The notes: a model not told the origin generated them from the sequence alone. A stretch of DNA of 64,000 nt from Bdellovibrionales bacterium (GCA_018266355.1 JAFEAP010000015.1:58983-122982); one strand, 5' to 3'. Numbered from the stretch's first letter, positions 40,865-50,789 are shown. Numbers and translations: made by a program.

Positions 40865-41701
40865 TTAGAGAATCGTGACCGAAAAGAGGAGGCTGTTCGT
40901 CCGCGCGGGTTCGTAGGTGCGGGTCACGGCGAGATCGAGCGAAATCCGCGGAAAAGCCATGCCGAGACCGAACGCGTGTCCGTGACCGTAGCCGCCGAGC
41001 GCGGGCTGGAAAGAGTTCTTGTTCATGCCGCCGCGGAGGAAAAGATCGCTCATGAGCGGCAGCTCGAATCCGGCTTCCCACCCGAAGGTGTCCCCGGGTT
41101 TCGAAGGCGTGACGTGCGGATCGACGTAGAGAAAGAGCATCTTCATCACGTTCGCCTTCAGCCCGAGGGTGAATTCGCGGTACTGGTTCCAGCCGTTCGT
41201 GAGCTTCACGTTTTCGACGAGATTATCGACGATGAAACCCGTTTGGAGCCAGTCGATCGGCTCGCCGGCGCCGGAAATCGAGGTGTCCATCGCGGAATTC
41301 CGCGAGTCGCTGCCGAAAAGGAAACGCCCGCCGACCCCGGCGGAATACTGCTGGGAGATCCGACTCGCGACGCCAAAACCGACTTCGCGGCCGTAGGTTT
41401 TTCGCGTGTAACCGATACCCGCCGAAAAGACCGGATTCGTCCCGTCCTGAATCGAGGCGTTTTGGACGAGAGCCTGGGGTTCGGTGTTGTCCGGACCGGA
41501 AATCGATTCGTGACTCACGCTCACCGAATACGCGGGCAGCATCGCGATCATCGCGGGGTTCAAATAAATCGCGTCGTTCAGCAGCGGCGCCGCATGACCG
41601 GCACCGCCGAGACTCGCGGCGCGCGGCGAATGGTAATCGGCCGCGTAGGCGTTCGAGACGAAGGCTAGGGCAAGGAGAGGAATCGTGAAGAGATATGACA
41701 T
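40865..41701 (-). CDS. outer-membrane beta-barrel protein, PorV/FadL-like pattern
   Basis: 278 aa, signal peptide LALAFVSNAYA-A. The mature N-terminus HSPRAASLGGAGHAAPLLNDAIYLNPAMIA matches the plug-like start of PorV/UPF0164 and FadL-type barrels. It is followed by about ten amphipathic strands and an aromatic C-terminal strand (SLLFSVTIL). GGAGTT lies upstream of the ATG. Cargo unknown. Confidence 0.75.
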   Translation of the reverse strand: MSYLFTIPLLALAFVSNAYAADYHSPRAASLGGAGHAAPLLNDAIYLNPAMIAMLPAYSVSVSHESISGPDNTEPQALVQNASIQDGTNPVFSAGIGYTRKTYGREVGFGVASRISQQYSAGVGGRFLFGSDSRNSAMDTSISGAGEPIDWLQTGFIVDNLVENVKLTNGWNQYREFTLGLKANVMKMLFLYVDPHVTPSKPGDTFGWEAGFELPLMSDLFLRGGMNKNSFQPALGGYGHGHAFGLGMAFPRISLDLAVTRTYEPARTNSLLFSVTIL

Positions 41702-41796
41702 TTTGCATCAACTCCTTCGAAACACGGGTGAATTCCCCGACTCTAGTCGAAAAGGCGCGGCTTCCACAACCCCCGTCGCTCGGGTAAGGTCGAAAG

Positions 41797-42669
41797 ATGA
41801 AGATTCGCAAAGCCGTCATACCTTGTGCCGGACTGGGCACCCGGTTCCTTCCCGCGACGAAAGCGACGCCGAAGGAGATGCTCCCGATCGTCGACGTCCC
41901 GATGATCCAACACATCGTGGAAGAAGCCGTCGCGTCCGGCATCCAGGACATCGTCATCATCACCGGCCGGAACAAGGATTCCATCGTCGACCACTTCGAC
42001 TACTCGTTCGAGATCGAATCGACCCTCGATAAAAAAGGGAAGTCCGATCTCGCCGACATTTCCCGCCGAATCGCGAAGCTTTGCAACATCATGACGATCC
42101 GTCAGAAAAACCCGATGGGCCTCGGCCACGCCGTGCTCTGCGCGGAGCCGATCATCGGGGACGAACCGTTCGCGGTCCTCCTCGGGGACGACCTCATCGA
42201 CGCGAAAATCCCGTGTACCCGTCAGCTGATCGACGTCGCCGAACGCGAGAAGGCGTCGGTCGTCGGCGTGATGGAAGTCGCCGAGCGCGACGTTTCGAAA
42301 TACGGGATCGTCGGCGGGGATAAAGTCGACGGCCGACTCACTCGCGTGAAGACGCTCGTCGAAAAACCGGCTCCGAACGAGGCCCCTTCGCGCCTCGCGA
42401 TCCCCGGGCGTTACGTACTCATGCCCTCGATCTTCGAAGTTCTCCGGAACACGAAGCCCGGCAAAGGCGGCGAGATCCAACTCACCGACGGACTCAAATC
42501 CCTCGCCGAGAAGGAAAAACTCTTCGCTTACGCGTTCGACGGCACCCGGTACGACACCGGCGACCGGCTCGGCTACATCGACGCGACGCTCGCCTACGCG
42601 CTGAAGCGCCCCGAACTCGCCGCGGACGTCCGCGCGCTGATGAAAAAACACCTCGGAGGCCAAGGCTGA
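41797..42669 (+). CDS. galU: UTP--glucose-1-phosphate uridylyltransferase
   Basis: 290 aa, makes UDP-glucose for envelope polysaccharides. IPCAGLGTRFLPATKATPKEMLPIVDVPMIQHIVEEA at the start, GRNKDSIVDHFDYSFEIE, RQKNPMGLGHAVLCA, FAVLLGDDLI, VEKPAPNEAPS and GEIQLTDGLKSL are all GalU hallmarks. Its stop shares one base with the next ATG (TGATG). Confidence 0.95.
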   Translation: MKIRKAVIPCAGLGTRFLPATKATPKEMLPIVDVPMIQHIVEEAVASGIQDIVIITGRNKDSIVDHFDYSFEIESTLDKKGKSDLADISRRIAKLCNIMTIRQKNPMGLGHAVLCAEPIIGDEPFAVLLGDDLIDAKIPCTRQLIDVAEREKASVVGVMEVAERDVSKYGIVGGDKVDGRLTRVKTLVEKPAPNEAPSRLAIPGRYVLMPSIFEVLRNTKPGKGGEIQLTDGLKSLAEKEKLFAYAFDGTRYDTGDRLGYIDATLAYALKRPELAADVRALMKKHLGGQG

Positions 42670-43433
42670 TGAAAACATCGATGAAGATCCTCGCGGCCTC
42701 GCTCGTCTCGATCGCGCTCGCCGGAGCCGCCTACGCGTACATCCCGCCGTCGAACTTCCAGATCGCGATGCTCGCGAAGAAGCACAAGGGTTTGAAATCG
42801 CTGCGCGTGAAGACGCGGATCACCGGCCCGAGCGGCCAGGTCCGCGAAATCGGATACTACGACGCCGCCACCCGGACGTGGAAAGCCCGGTTCGTCGACC
42901 AGAACGACCGCGAGATCTACGCTTTCGAGCGCAAGCTCGGGGTGACCGATAGCCTCGCGAGCCTCCTGCTTTTCGAGACGAACCCCGGGAACATCATGAC
43001 TGCGCTGAAAAACGCGGGCATCCCGGTCGTCCTCGAAACCGACCTCGCCGCCGCGCCCGACGAACCCGCGAAGCGGGCGCTCGAAAAGACTTCGATCGGA
43101 CGTCTCGATCACAAGGTCGGCTGGATCATCGGCGAAGGGAACCCGTCGCTCTGGATCCTGAAGGACGACTTCGTCCCCCTGAAACTCATCGCCGGCGGCG
43201 CGGAGATCCGGTTCGAAGAAACGAAGTTCTCCCGGGACTTCCCGTACGCGCGGTCGATCTCGATCTACCGCGGTAACGACTTCGTTCTGAAGGGCGAGGC
43301 GATGGAAGTCATGACGAATCCCGATCTCGCCGATATGCGCGCGATCCAAGTTTCCGGCATTCCCGCCATCCCGTCCTCGCTTCCGAGCGACGAACGTGGA
43401 CTGATCGAACAGTGGGTGCAGTGGATCCGGTAG
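42669..43433 (+). CDS. secreted protein, unknown function
   Basis: 254 aa with a signal peptide (LVSIALAGAAYA-Y). The body is mixed alpha/beta with alternating strands (LRVKTRITGPSG, WIIGEGNPSLWIL, LKLIAGGAEIRFEE), somewhat like outer-membrane lipoprotein carrier folds, though no motif settles it. Coupled to galU and overlapping priA by 22 nt, suggesting it may be an operon member rather than functionally linked. Confidence 0.72.
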   Translation: MKTSMKILAASLVSIALAGAAYAYIPPSNFQIAMLAKKHKGLKSLRVKTRITGPSGQVREIGYYDAATRTWKARFVDQNDREIYAFERKLGVTDSLASLLLFETNPGNIMTALKNAGIPVVLETDLAAAPDEPAKRALEKTSIGRLDHKVGWIIGEGNPSLWILKDDFVPLKLIAGGAEIRFEETKFSRDFPYARSISIYRGNDFVLKGEAMEVMTNPDLADMRAIQVSGIPAIPSSLPSDERGLIEQWVQWIR

Positions 43434-45481
43434 TCGCCGCCGGAATTTCCCGCATCGTTTCGGTCGCCGTCCCGCGCCCGCTCGACTCCTATTTCTCGTA
43501 CGGCATTCCCGAAGACGCCCGCGGCCTCGGCCCCGGCACGTGGGTCCGCGTCCCGTTCGGTCGTTCGACGGTCATCGGCTTCGTCGTCGACGAGCCGAAG
43601 CCGATCGCCGAACTCCCGCCTTCCCTCGATCCCTCGAAACTGAAGGCGATCCTCGAATGCGGCGACGAGGAGGATCGGATTCCGTCCGACGTCTTCGCGC
43701 TCTGCTCGTGGGCCGCCCGTTACTACGCCCAACCGCTCGGTGAACTGCTCGCCGCCGCTTGCCCTCCGGCTTCCCTCGGTCTTCGTTCCGCGAACCGGGA
43801 AGCGAAGGAGCTCACGCGGACGCTCGTCGCGCCCCGGGAAATCCGGCTGAACGAGGAACAAACCGCCGCGCTCGACGGGCTCGAAACGCTTCGCAAGTCC
43901 GCGGCGCCCGGAACGGCGCTCCTTCACGGCGTCACCGGCAGCGGAAAGACGGAGGTCTACATCGAGCTCGCGAAACGCGCGCTCGCCGAGGGCAGGGGAG
44001 TGATCCTCCTCGTCCCCGAAATCGCGCTCACCTCCCAGCTCCACGAACGCCTCGAAGCGGGCGTCGGCGAAACCGTCGCGCGCTGGCACTCGGCGATGCC
44101 CGACGCGAAACGGCGCGACCAAGCGGCGGCCCTTCGCCGCGGCGAGATCCGGGTGGTCGTCGGCGCGCGCTCCGCGGTCTTCGCGCCGATGCGCGATCTC
44201 GGGCTCATCCTCGTCGACGAGGAACACGATCCGACCTACAAACAGGAAGACCGCGTCCATTACCACGCGCGCGATCTCGCGATCGTCCGCGGAAAGGACG
44301 CGGGCGCCCTCGTCGTTCTCGGCTCCGCGACGCCGAGCCTCGAGACTCGGGAACGCGTCCGTGAGGGCAAGTACGCCTCGTTCCCGCTCACCGCCCGCTT
44401 CGCCCGCGGCGGGATGCCCGCGATCGAAGTGATCGACCTCGGCGAGGAGCCGCAGGTCGAAGGAATCCAAGCGCCGATCGCTGAGAAGACGCTGACGATC
44501 ATGAAGGAGACGCTCGCGCGCGGCGAACAGATCATGGTCTACCTGAATCGCCGAGGATTCGCGGCGTTCCTACGGTGCCGGGACTGCGGCGAAGTATCCG
44601 AGTGCCCGAACTGTTCGATCTCGCTCACGGTGCATAAGCGATCGCGCGAACTCCGTTGCCACGTCTGCGGGCATGCCGAAGGTATTCCCGACGTCTGCCC
44701 GAAATGCCAAGCGGTCGATCTCGATCCGATCGGCGCCGGCACGGAAAGCCTCGAAGAGGAAATCCCGAAGCTCCTGCCCGAGGTGAAGACGCTTCGGCTC
44801 GATCGCGACGCGGTCACGAGCGCATCGCGGCTCGAAAAGACGCTGAACGCCTTCCGCGCCGGCGAAGCCCAGATCCTCCTCGGCACCCAAATGCTCGCGA
44901 AGGGCCACGACTTCCCCCGGGTCACCCTCGTCGTCGTCGTCCTGGCCGACGCGCTCTTTCGGTACCCGGATTTCCGCGCGCCCGAGCGGGCGCTCCAGAT
45001 CCTCTCCCAAGTCTCCGGGCGCGCCGGCCGTGCCGACCTTCCCGGCCGCGTCCTGATCCAGACCTACCAACCCGACGCACCGGTCATTTCCGTTCTCCGG
45101 GGTCTGCGCACCGAGGACGACTTCCTCGCCGAGGAGCGGGAGCTCCGCCAGGTTCTCGCCTACCCGCCGTACGGCCGGATGGCGCGGCTCCGCGTCGAGT
45201 CGACCGAACGAAATGAGGCCGTCTCGCGCTGCGAAGCGATCGCGAACGCTTTACGAGGAGCCCAAACCGCGATCGAAGGCGAAGAACCCGGCGTGCGGTT
45301 AGATTTCCTAGGGCCGTCGGAGGCGTTCCTCGAGCGGGCGAAGGGAATATTCCGCTGGGACCTCCTGATTAAATCGTCGTCGGTACGAGCGCTCGGTCGA
45401 TCGATCGCGATCGCCAAACGAACGGCGGCGGCCGAGAAGTGGCCCCTGCTTGTGGACGTCGATCCGTACGGGTTAGGATAA
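43412..45481 (+). CDS. priA: primosomal protein N' (PriA helicase)
   Basis: 689 aa replication-restart helicase. Residues 1-110 form the 3' DNA-binding domain. Walker A GVTGSGKTEVYIELAKRAL, Walker B DEEHDPTYKQED, GSATPS, YLNRRGFA, and eight Cys of the zinc module (CRDC, CPNC, CHVC, CPKC). GTQMLAKGHDFPRVTLV and SGRAGRADLPG complete the helicase motifs. GTG start at 43412, in-frame GTG at 43421 an alternative; it overlaps the previous gene. Confidence 0.95.
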   Translation: MGAVDPVVAAGISRIVSVAVPRPLDSYFSYGIPEDARGLGPGTWVRVPFGRSTVIGFVVDEPKPIAELPPSLDPSKLKAILECGDEEDRIPSDVFALCSWAARYYAQPLGELLAAACPPASLGLRSANREAKELTRTLVAPREIRLNEEQTAALDGLETLRKSAAPGTALLHGVTGSGKTEVYIELAKRALAEGRGVILLVPEIALTSQLHERLEAGVGETVARWHSAMPDAKRRDQAAALRRGEIRVVVGARSAVFAPMRDLGLILVDEEHDPTYKQEDRVHYHARDLAIVRGKDAGALVVLGSATPSLETRERVREGKYASFPLTARFARGGMPAIEVIDLGEEPQVEGIQAPIAEKTLTIMKETLARGEQIMVYLNRRGFAAFLRCRDCGEVSECPNCSISLTVHKRSRELRCHVCGHAEGIPDVCPKCQAVDLDPIGAGTESLEEEIPKLLPEVKTLRLDRDAVTSASRLEKTLNAFRAGEAQILLGTQMLAKGHDFPRVTLVVVVLADALFRYPDFRAPERALQILSQVSGRAGRADLPGRVLIQTYQPDAPVISVLRGLRTEDDFLAEERELRQVLAYPPYGRMARLRVESTERNEAVSRCEAIANALRGAQTAIEGEEPGVRLDFLGPSEAFLERAKGIFRWDLLIKSSSVRALGRSIAIAKRTAAAEKWPLLVDVDPYGLG

Positions 45482-45491
45482 ATCCACCCCC

Positions 45492-46226
45492 ATGTCTGAA
45501 TCCGCGACGAAAAAGGAACGCCCCTCCCGAACGATCTTGCGGTCGCGGATCGAAAAACAGCTTCGACGCCAACAAGAAGAGCAGCGGAAAGAGCTGCTGA
45601 AAAAACGCGTCGAGATCGCGAAGGAAGGCATCCGCCTTTCCGCGAGCGGGCACACGATCGAGTCGATTCGGAAGTACCAGCAGTACATCCTCATCCTCGA
45701 GATGTGGAAAAAATGCGGCCGGGACGGACTCACGCTCGACCTCTTCGATCGGACCAAAGACCTTTACGAGATCGTGCTACTCTCGGGTATCTACTGGGAC
45801 CTCGCGAAACTCTACGACCGCGCGAAACGAGGCGACCAAAAGTCCGAACTCGTGACCTACCTTCAGAAATACGTCATGTTCTCGAAGGGCATGCCGTTCC
45901 AAGCGCTTTCGGGCGAAGCCCTCCGGAAATATCTCGGCAGCGGGAAGTGCAAGCACCGCCCCGAATTCAAGTCCGCCTACACCTCGCTCACCGGGGAAAA
46001 GTGCTTCGTCGCGACCTCGCTCCTCGACGTGAGCGATCCGATGACGATCGTTCGCCTTCGAAACTTTCGCGACGGTAGGCTCCGCCGTACGGCGACGGGA
46101 CGTCGCGCGGTCGCGCTCTATTACCGCTGGTCGCCCGCCGCGGTCCGGGCGCTCGATCGTTTTCCCGACGGGATCCGAAGCGGCGTCGCCCGCGCGCTTG
46201 ATCGGTTTTCGCGATGGGTGGGCTGA
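45492..46226 (+). CDS. hypothetical protein with C-terminal CFI-box-like segment
   Basis: 244 aa. The first ~75 residues are a basic charged helix. The middle is helical (QQYILILEMWKKCG). Residues ~175-235 carry KCFVATSLLDVSDPMTIVRLRNFRD and ALYYRWSPAAVRAL, close to the CFIATAAYG-type C-terminal box (CFI-box-CTERM) described for envelope-associated proteins. The usual CFIATA is here CFVATS. No signal peptide. Overlaps the next gene by 13 nt. Confidence 0.75.
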   Translation: MSESATKKERPSRTILRSRIEKQLRRQQEEQRKELLKKRVEIAKEGIRLSASGHTIESIRKYQQYILILEMWKKCGRDGLTLDLFDRTKDLYEIVLLSGIYWDLAKLYDRAKRGDQKSELVTYLQKYVMFSKGMPFQALSGEALRKYLGSGKCKHRPEFKSAYTSLTGEKCFVATSLLDVSDPMTIVRLRNFRDGRLRRTATGRRAVALYYRWSPAAVRALDRFPDGIRSGVARALDRFSRWVG

Positions 46227-47014
46227 AACTCGCCCTGAAGTTCGTCTGCTTCGCGCTCGTCACGATCCAGGTCCTCGCGTACTTCTTCCAGGAACGCCTC
46301 ATCTTCTTTCCCGAAAAGCTTCCCGCGGATTTTCCGCTTCGTTTCGAGGGCGCGACCGAGATCTCGATTCCCGTGGACGGCGCGATCCTCAGCGCGCTTC
46401 GATTCCGGGTGAAAAATCCTCGGGGGATCATCGTCTATTTCCACGGAAACGCGGGAAGTCTCTCCGGATGGGGCGACGAAGGGACGATGCACGCCGCGCT
46501 CGGTTTCGACGTGCTGATCTACGATTACCGCGGATACGGGAAGAGCACGGGCCGCATTTCGAGCGAAGACCAACTCGTGAACGACGCCCGCGCCGTGCTC
46601 GCCGAAGCCCGCAAAGATTTTCCGGATTCGAAGATCGTTCTTTTCGGCCGCTCTCTCGGAACCGGGCTCGCCGTGCGGCTCGCGTCGGAAATGAAGCCGG
46701 CGCTCTTGATCCTCGAGACGCCCTACTTGAGTCTCGCGAGCATCGGCCGCGCTCGATTTCCCGTCGTTTTACCGTTCCTCGTTCGCTACCCGATGCGCAG
46801 CGACCTCTATGCGCCTAAAGTCACCGCGCCGACGATCATCCTGCACGGAACCGACGACGAAGTGGTGCCGTTCGTTTCCGGAGCCGCGCTCGCGGAAAGA
46901 TTCACGCCCCCCGCGGACCTCGTGAAGTTCCCCGGGGGGCATCATAGCGATCTTTCCGTCTTTCCGGGTTACCGACCGACGCTCGAACGCTCGCTCACGG
47001 TCGTTCCGCGCTGA
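46214..47014 (+). CDS. alpha/beta hydrolase of the BEM46/ABHD13-like group
   Basis: 266 aa, with one N-terminal membrane anchor (FVCFALVTIQVLAYFF). Hydrolase motifs: VYFHGNAGSLSGW (oxyanion), YDYRGYGKSTG, FGRSLGTG with the nucleophile Ser, HGTDDEVVPF with the Asp and GGHHSDL with the His. Triad complete. Substrate unknown (lipid-like esters are common for this group). Confidence 0.88.
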   Translation: MGGLKLALKFVCFALVTIQVLAYFFQERLIFFPEKLPADFPLRFEGATEISIPVDGAILSALRFRVKNPRGIIVYFHGNAGSLSGWGDEGTMHAALGFDVLIYDYRGYGKSTGRISSEDQLVNDARAVLAEARKDFPDSKIVLFGRSLGTGLAVRLASEMKPALLILETPYLSLASIGRARFPVVLPFLVRYPMRSDLYAPKVTAPTIILHGTDDEVVPFVSGAALAERFTPPADLVKFPGGHHSDLSVFPGYRPTLERSLTVVPR

Positions 47015-47025
47015 ACGGCGGCCGC

Positions 47026-48819
47026 TCAATTCTTCGGACAAGACGCGCCGGAAGATCCGAAACCTCCGGTGACCGTAAGATCAGAAGGCATCACCCCCCA
47101 AGCGGCGGAGCTGGAGATGGCGACCTTGTCGCTCGACATCACGTTCGCGATCCAAGTGTTCGCCGAGGAACAAGGGCGCTGCGCGAGACATCCGTCGAAG
47201 AGGCAGGCTCCGGATTTGTTCACGTCGCTTCCGACGATCGTGACCGAACCGATCGTCGGAAGGAACTGACCCGTGAGCAGGTGCGAGTCCCCGGTCGAGT
47301 TCCATTCCGACGAGTTGGCCGACTCGGAGATCCCGGTGTAGCAGTGATCGGTCCTCAGATCGTCGATGCTCACCGTGCCGTTCACTTGTCCGTGCGCGGC
47401 GAGATAGAGGCCGGCGTTCCCGTTCACGCAACGGATCCGCGTCGCCTTGATCACGTCGAGTTTCGCGCCCCAAGCGTAACAACGGTAGTCCGGACCCGAA
47501 CCGTTATAGTTCTTGCACGGGCTGTTCGGGTCGTTATCCGGGTCGAGAGCGTTCCCCGCGACGTCCGTTTCGAATCGCATCGCGACTCCGCCGCGCGAAT
47601 ACATCCCCTCGAACGTGAGGTTTTCCCCGCTCTGGATCTGCGCCGGGCCGTACCCGGCGGGCGCGTTCAGGTTCACGTGATTCCGGTAAATCCCGTAGCG
47701 CGGATGAGTGAACTGCGAAACGGGGGTCTGCTGCTTCTTCGGGTACTGCGTCGTTCCTCCCGCGCCCTTGACGACGTTGTAGTTCCCGCCGACCGCGGAT
47801 TGGAAAACGACGACGTTCGCCGGGAAGTTCTTCGGAACGCCGTTGATGATCGGATAAGCGTCGTAACTCTGGACCGAGTAAAGGTTCTCGAACAGAAATC
47901 CCGTGACGTTCCGGACCATGATCATCGGAGGAATCACGCCCGCGTCCGCGAGGCTGCCGTCGCCGTTCGTCTTCCAGCCGCAGATCTGGTGGGTCGGATC
48001 GTCGTCGAGCGTAAAGCTGTGGGAGACGTCGAACTCCGGGATGGAGTCGCGGACGTCCGTCGCCGTCCCGACGCCGACGATCGAAACGTTCGTGATCGGC
48101 GGTTCGGCGGACGCGAGCGAATTCGAGGAGTTTTTCGTGTCGAGGATGAGGAGATTCTGGCACTTCACGTTCGGATCGGCCCCCCCGCGAAGTACCGCGT
48201 TCGCGTCGATCTCGAGGCGAACGTTCGAAGCGAGGTAGACCTTGCTCAGGTAATAGGTTCCTTTCGGAACGTAGACGATCGCCTGAGGTTTCGTCGTTCC
48301 CGCGGCGTCCAGCCGCGGACCGGCCGGAAAGTCCGTAACGGCCGTCGAAGCGGCCGAGATCGCCGACGCGAAGGCAGACGAGTCGTCTTTCGCGTCCGAA
48401 CCGGACGCCCCCAAATCGAGGACGTTCGTCGCGGCGTAGATTTTCATGCTCGCGACGGCCTTCGCCGACTGGATCGTCGCCGTGATCGACACGGATTCGG
48501 CGACCGTGTCTTTCAGGTAAACCGATTTCGAGGATGATCCCGATTTCGCCCGGAAAGACGCCAAAGAAACCGAACATTGGCCATCGGAAAAAAGCTTGGC
48601 CGACCCCGTGACGGCCAGCTTCACCGACTGAGCAGTGGCAGAAGTATTCTTAACCGAGAGAACCACGGGCGCATAACTGCACGCGGTCCGCGTCGCCGCG
48701 CCGGGATTCGAGAAAACCGATACGGTACTCGCGGAAGCGACGCCGCAGAAAAAAACCCCGAACGCCCCGACGATCGCGAACGAAAACAACGGAAAATCGA
48801 ACTTGGACGCTAACCCCAT
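47026..48819 (-). CDS. secreted right-handed beta-helix protein (pectate-lyase/GH28-like), copy 1
   Basis: 597 aa. Signal peptide (FFCGVASA-S), an Ig-like stretch to ~125, then ASGSDAKDDSSAFASAISAAS, AIVYVPKGTYYLSKVYLASNVRLEIDANAVLRG, a pattern shared by pectate-lyase-3/GH28-type beta-helices. Repeated short strands follow (NVSIVGVG, ITNVS, RNVTG). The catalytic NTD/DD/GHG of polygalacturonases was not seen, so activity is unsure. Cys-rich C-terminus. Paralog of the next gene, which precedes it 21 nt upstream. Confidence 0.82.
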   Translation of the reverse strand: MGLASKFDFPLFSFAIVGAFGVFFCGVASASTVSVFSNPGAATRTACSYAPVVLSVKNTSATAQSVKLAVTGSAKLFSDGQCSVSLASFRAKSGSSSKSVYLKDTVAESVSITATIQSAKAVASMKIYAATNVLDLGASGSDAKDDSSAFASAISAASTAVTDFPAGPRLDAAGTTKPQAIVYVPKGTYYLSKVYLASNVRLEIDANAVLRGGADPNVKCQNLLILDTKNSSNSLASAEPPITNVSIVGVGTATDVRDSIPEFDVSHSFTLDDDPTHQICGWKTNGDGSLADAGVIPPMIMVRNVTGFLFENLYSVQSYDAYPIINGVPKNFPANVVVFQSAVGGNYNVVKGAGGTTQYPKKQQTPVSQFTHPRYGIYRNHVNLNAPAGYGPAQIQSGENLTFEGMYSRGGVAMRFETDVAGNALDPDNDPNSPCKNYNGSGPDYRCYAWGAKLDVIKATRIRCVNGNAGLYLAAHGQVNGTVSIDDLRTDHCYTGISESANSSEWNSTGDSHLLTGQFLPTIGSVTIVGSDVNKSGACLFDGCLAQRPCSSANTWIANVMSSDKVAISSSAAWGVMPSDLTVTGGFGSSGASCPKN

Positions 48820-48840
48820 ACTACCCCCTGAAAATCGATA

Positions 48841-50664
48841 TCACTTCGGACAAGCCGGAGCGTTATCGAGAAAAGAATCGGATTCGATCAATCCGGCCGG
48901 GATTACCGACCAGTACGCACCGGGCGAAACCGCGAACGTTCCGCTCGACGGAACGTTCGGAACCCAGGTATCCGCCCCGGAACAAGGCTTCTGCGCGAGG
49001 CAACCCCCGATCTCGCAGTTTCCTTTCCCGTCGAGACGACTGCCGCGAATCTCGACGTTGCCCGAGAATGAAGGCGAAAACGTTCCGGTGAACAGGTGCG
49101 GATCTCCGGAAGAGCCGTTCGAGGTGTTCGCGCTTTCCGAGATCCCGGTGTAGCAGTTATCGGTTTCGAGATCGGCGACGTCGACGGCGCCGTTCAACTG
49201 GCCGTGGGCCGCGAGGTAAAGACCGGCGTTTCCGGAAGCGCATTTGATCTTCCGCGCGTGGATCGCGTCGAGTTTCGAGCCCCAGGCGTAGCACCGATAA
49301 TCGGTCCCCGTACCGTCGTAATTCAGGCAAGGGCTGCTCGGATTCGAATCAGGGTCGAGCGCGTTTCCGGCGACGTCCGTCTCGAGCCGAAGAGCGACTC
49401 CGCCGCGGGAATAAATCTCTTCGACGGTCAGGTTTTCGCCGCTCTGGAACTGCGCCGGGCCGTAGCCAGCCGGCGCATTCATGTTCGCGTGATTCCGGTA
49501 AACGCCGAACCGAGGATGGGTGAACTCCGAGACCGGAGTCTGCTCGCTCGGCGGATACTGAGTCGTTCCGCCGGCCCCCTTCACGAGCCTGAAGTTACCG
49601 GCGACTCCCGATTGGAAAACGATCACGTTCGACGGGTAGTATTTCGGCGAACCGTCGATCGTCGGGTAGGGGCCGTAACTCTGGACCGAGTAGACGTTCT
49701 CGATCTGGAAGCCGGTGACGTTCCGGACGAGGATCATCGGCGGCAGCACGCTCGCGGTCGCCGGGGAACCGTCGCTGTTCGTCTTCATCTGGCAGAGTTG
49801 GTGCGCCGGATCGTCGTCGAGCTCGAAGCTGTGAGTCGCGTCCCAGTCCGGATCCACGCTGCGGGCGCTCGCCGAATTCCCGACGCCGACGAGCGACACG
49901 TTCGTGATCGGCGGTTCGTCCGAGGCGAGTTTGGCTCCGGAATCCGCGGTGTCGAGGTAGAAGAGCGATTGGCATTTTTGTCCGGCTTCGGCCCCGCGAA
50001 GAACCGCGTTCGCGTCGATCTCGAGACGGACGTTCGACGCGAGGTAGACTTTCGCGAGGTGATAGATTCCCGGAGGAACGTAGACGATCGCCTGGGATTT
50101 CGTCGTTCCCTTCGCATCCAACGCCGGACCCGCGGGAAAATCGCGGACACCGGACGCGGCGGCCGAAATCGCCGCGGAGAATGCCGCCGAGTCGTCGGCG
50201 GCGTCGGAGCCGGAAGCGCCGTAAGCGAGGACGTTGTAGGAACGGCGGACCGGGACGACCGTGTTCGCGACGAGATCCCCGAGTACCACCCGAAACGACG
50301 GAGACTCGCTCGCGTCATCGCGCAGGTAAATCGCTTTCGAAGTCACCCCGTCAGGCGCGACGAATCCCGAGATCGGATGCGCACACTGGGCATCTTCGTA
50401 AGCCTGGAGTGAACCGCCTAGCTCGAGGGAAACCGGTGCGTCGAATCCGTTCGGATTGTCCGCGACGACGACGAGCGCGTCGGTCGAGCAAGCCGACTGC
50501 GTGATCGCGGCAGGGGCGGATGCGACCGAAAGTCCGCCGGCGAGGCTTCCCGAGAGATACGGGATCCCGAATCGCGAGACTACGCCAGCATTCGGCAAAC
50601 AGCCGAAAAGTCCGGTTAAGCCTCCGACGGCGACGATCGCCGCGACCTTCCCCCGAATAAACAT
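48841..50664 (-). CDS. beta-helix lipoprotein (pectate-lyase/GH28-like), copy 2
   Basis: 607 aa from ATG 50664, with GGAGGGGGA upstream. Signal GLTGLFGC with lipobox, so surface- or periplasm-anchored. An Ig-like region reaches ~145, then YGASGSDAADDSAAFSAAIS and the same beta-helix blocks as copy 1 in the same order (VRLEIDANAVLRG, EPPITNVSLVGVG, RNVTGFQIENVYSVQSYG). The frame runs on upstream to 50874, but that part overlaps lepB1 and is not coding. Likely first gene of the pair. Confidence 0.85.
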   Translation of the reverse strand: MFIRGKVAAIVAVGGLTGLFGCLPNAGVVSRFGIPYLSGSLAGGLSVASAPAAITQSACSTDALVVVADNPNGFDAPVSLELGGSLQAYEDAQCAHPISGFVAPDGVTSKAIYLRDDASESPSFRVVLGDLVANTVVPVRRSYNVLAYGASGSDAADDSAAFSAAISAAASGVRDFPAGPALDAKGTTKSQAIVYVPPGIYHLAKVYLASNVRLEIDANAVLRGAEAGQKCQSLFYLDTADSGAKLASDEPPITNVSLVGVGNSASARSVDPDWDATHSFELDDDPAHQLCQMKTNSDGSPATASVLPPMILVRNVTGFQIENVYSVQSYGPYPTIDGSPKYYPSNVIVFQSGVAGNFRLVKGAGGTTQYPPSEQTPVSEFTHPRFGVYRNHANMNAPAGYGPAQFQSGENLTVEEIYSRGGVALRLETDVAGNALDPDSNPSSPCLNYDGTGTDYRCYAWGSKLDAIHARKIKCASGNAGLYLAAHGQLNGAVDVADLETDNCYTGISESANTSNGSSGDPHLFTGTFSPSFSGNVEIRGSRLDGKGNCEIGGCLAQKPCSGADTWVPNVPSSGTFAVSPGAYWSVIPAGLIESDSFLDNAPACPK

Positions 50665-50789
50665 AGTCCGGAATCCCCCTCCGAAGAAACGATCGAACCC
50701 GCGAAAAGTTCCACGGTTCGCGACTTTTTTCTTCTGGCGAGTGTGTCGTCGCCGACCCGGTCTCTCACCGACTACTTCGATTACACAGA

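Noticed and set aside
44092..44107. Second sigma-54-like TGGCAC...GC match
   Set aside because: GG-GC spacing is 11 nt instead of 10, and it lies inside priA coding sequence.
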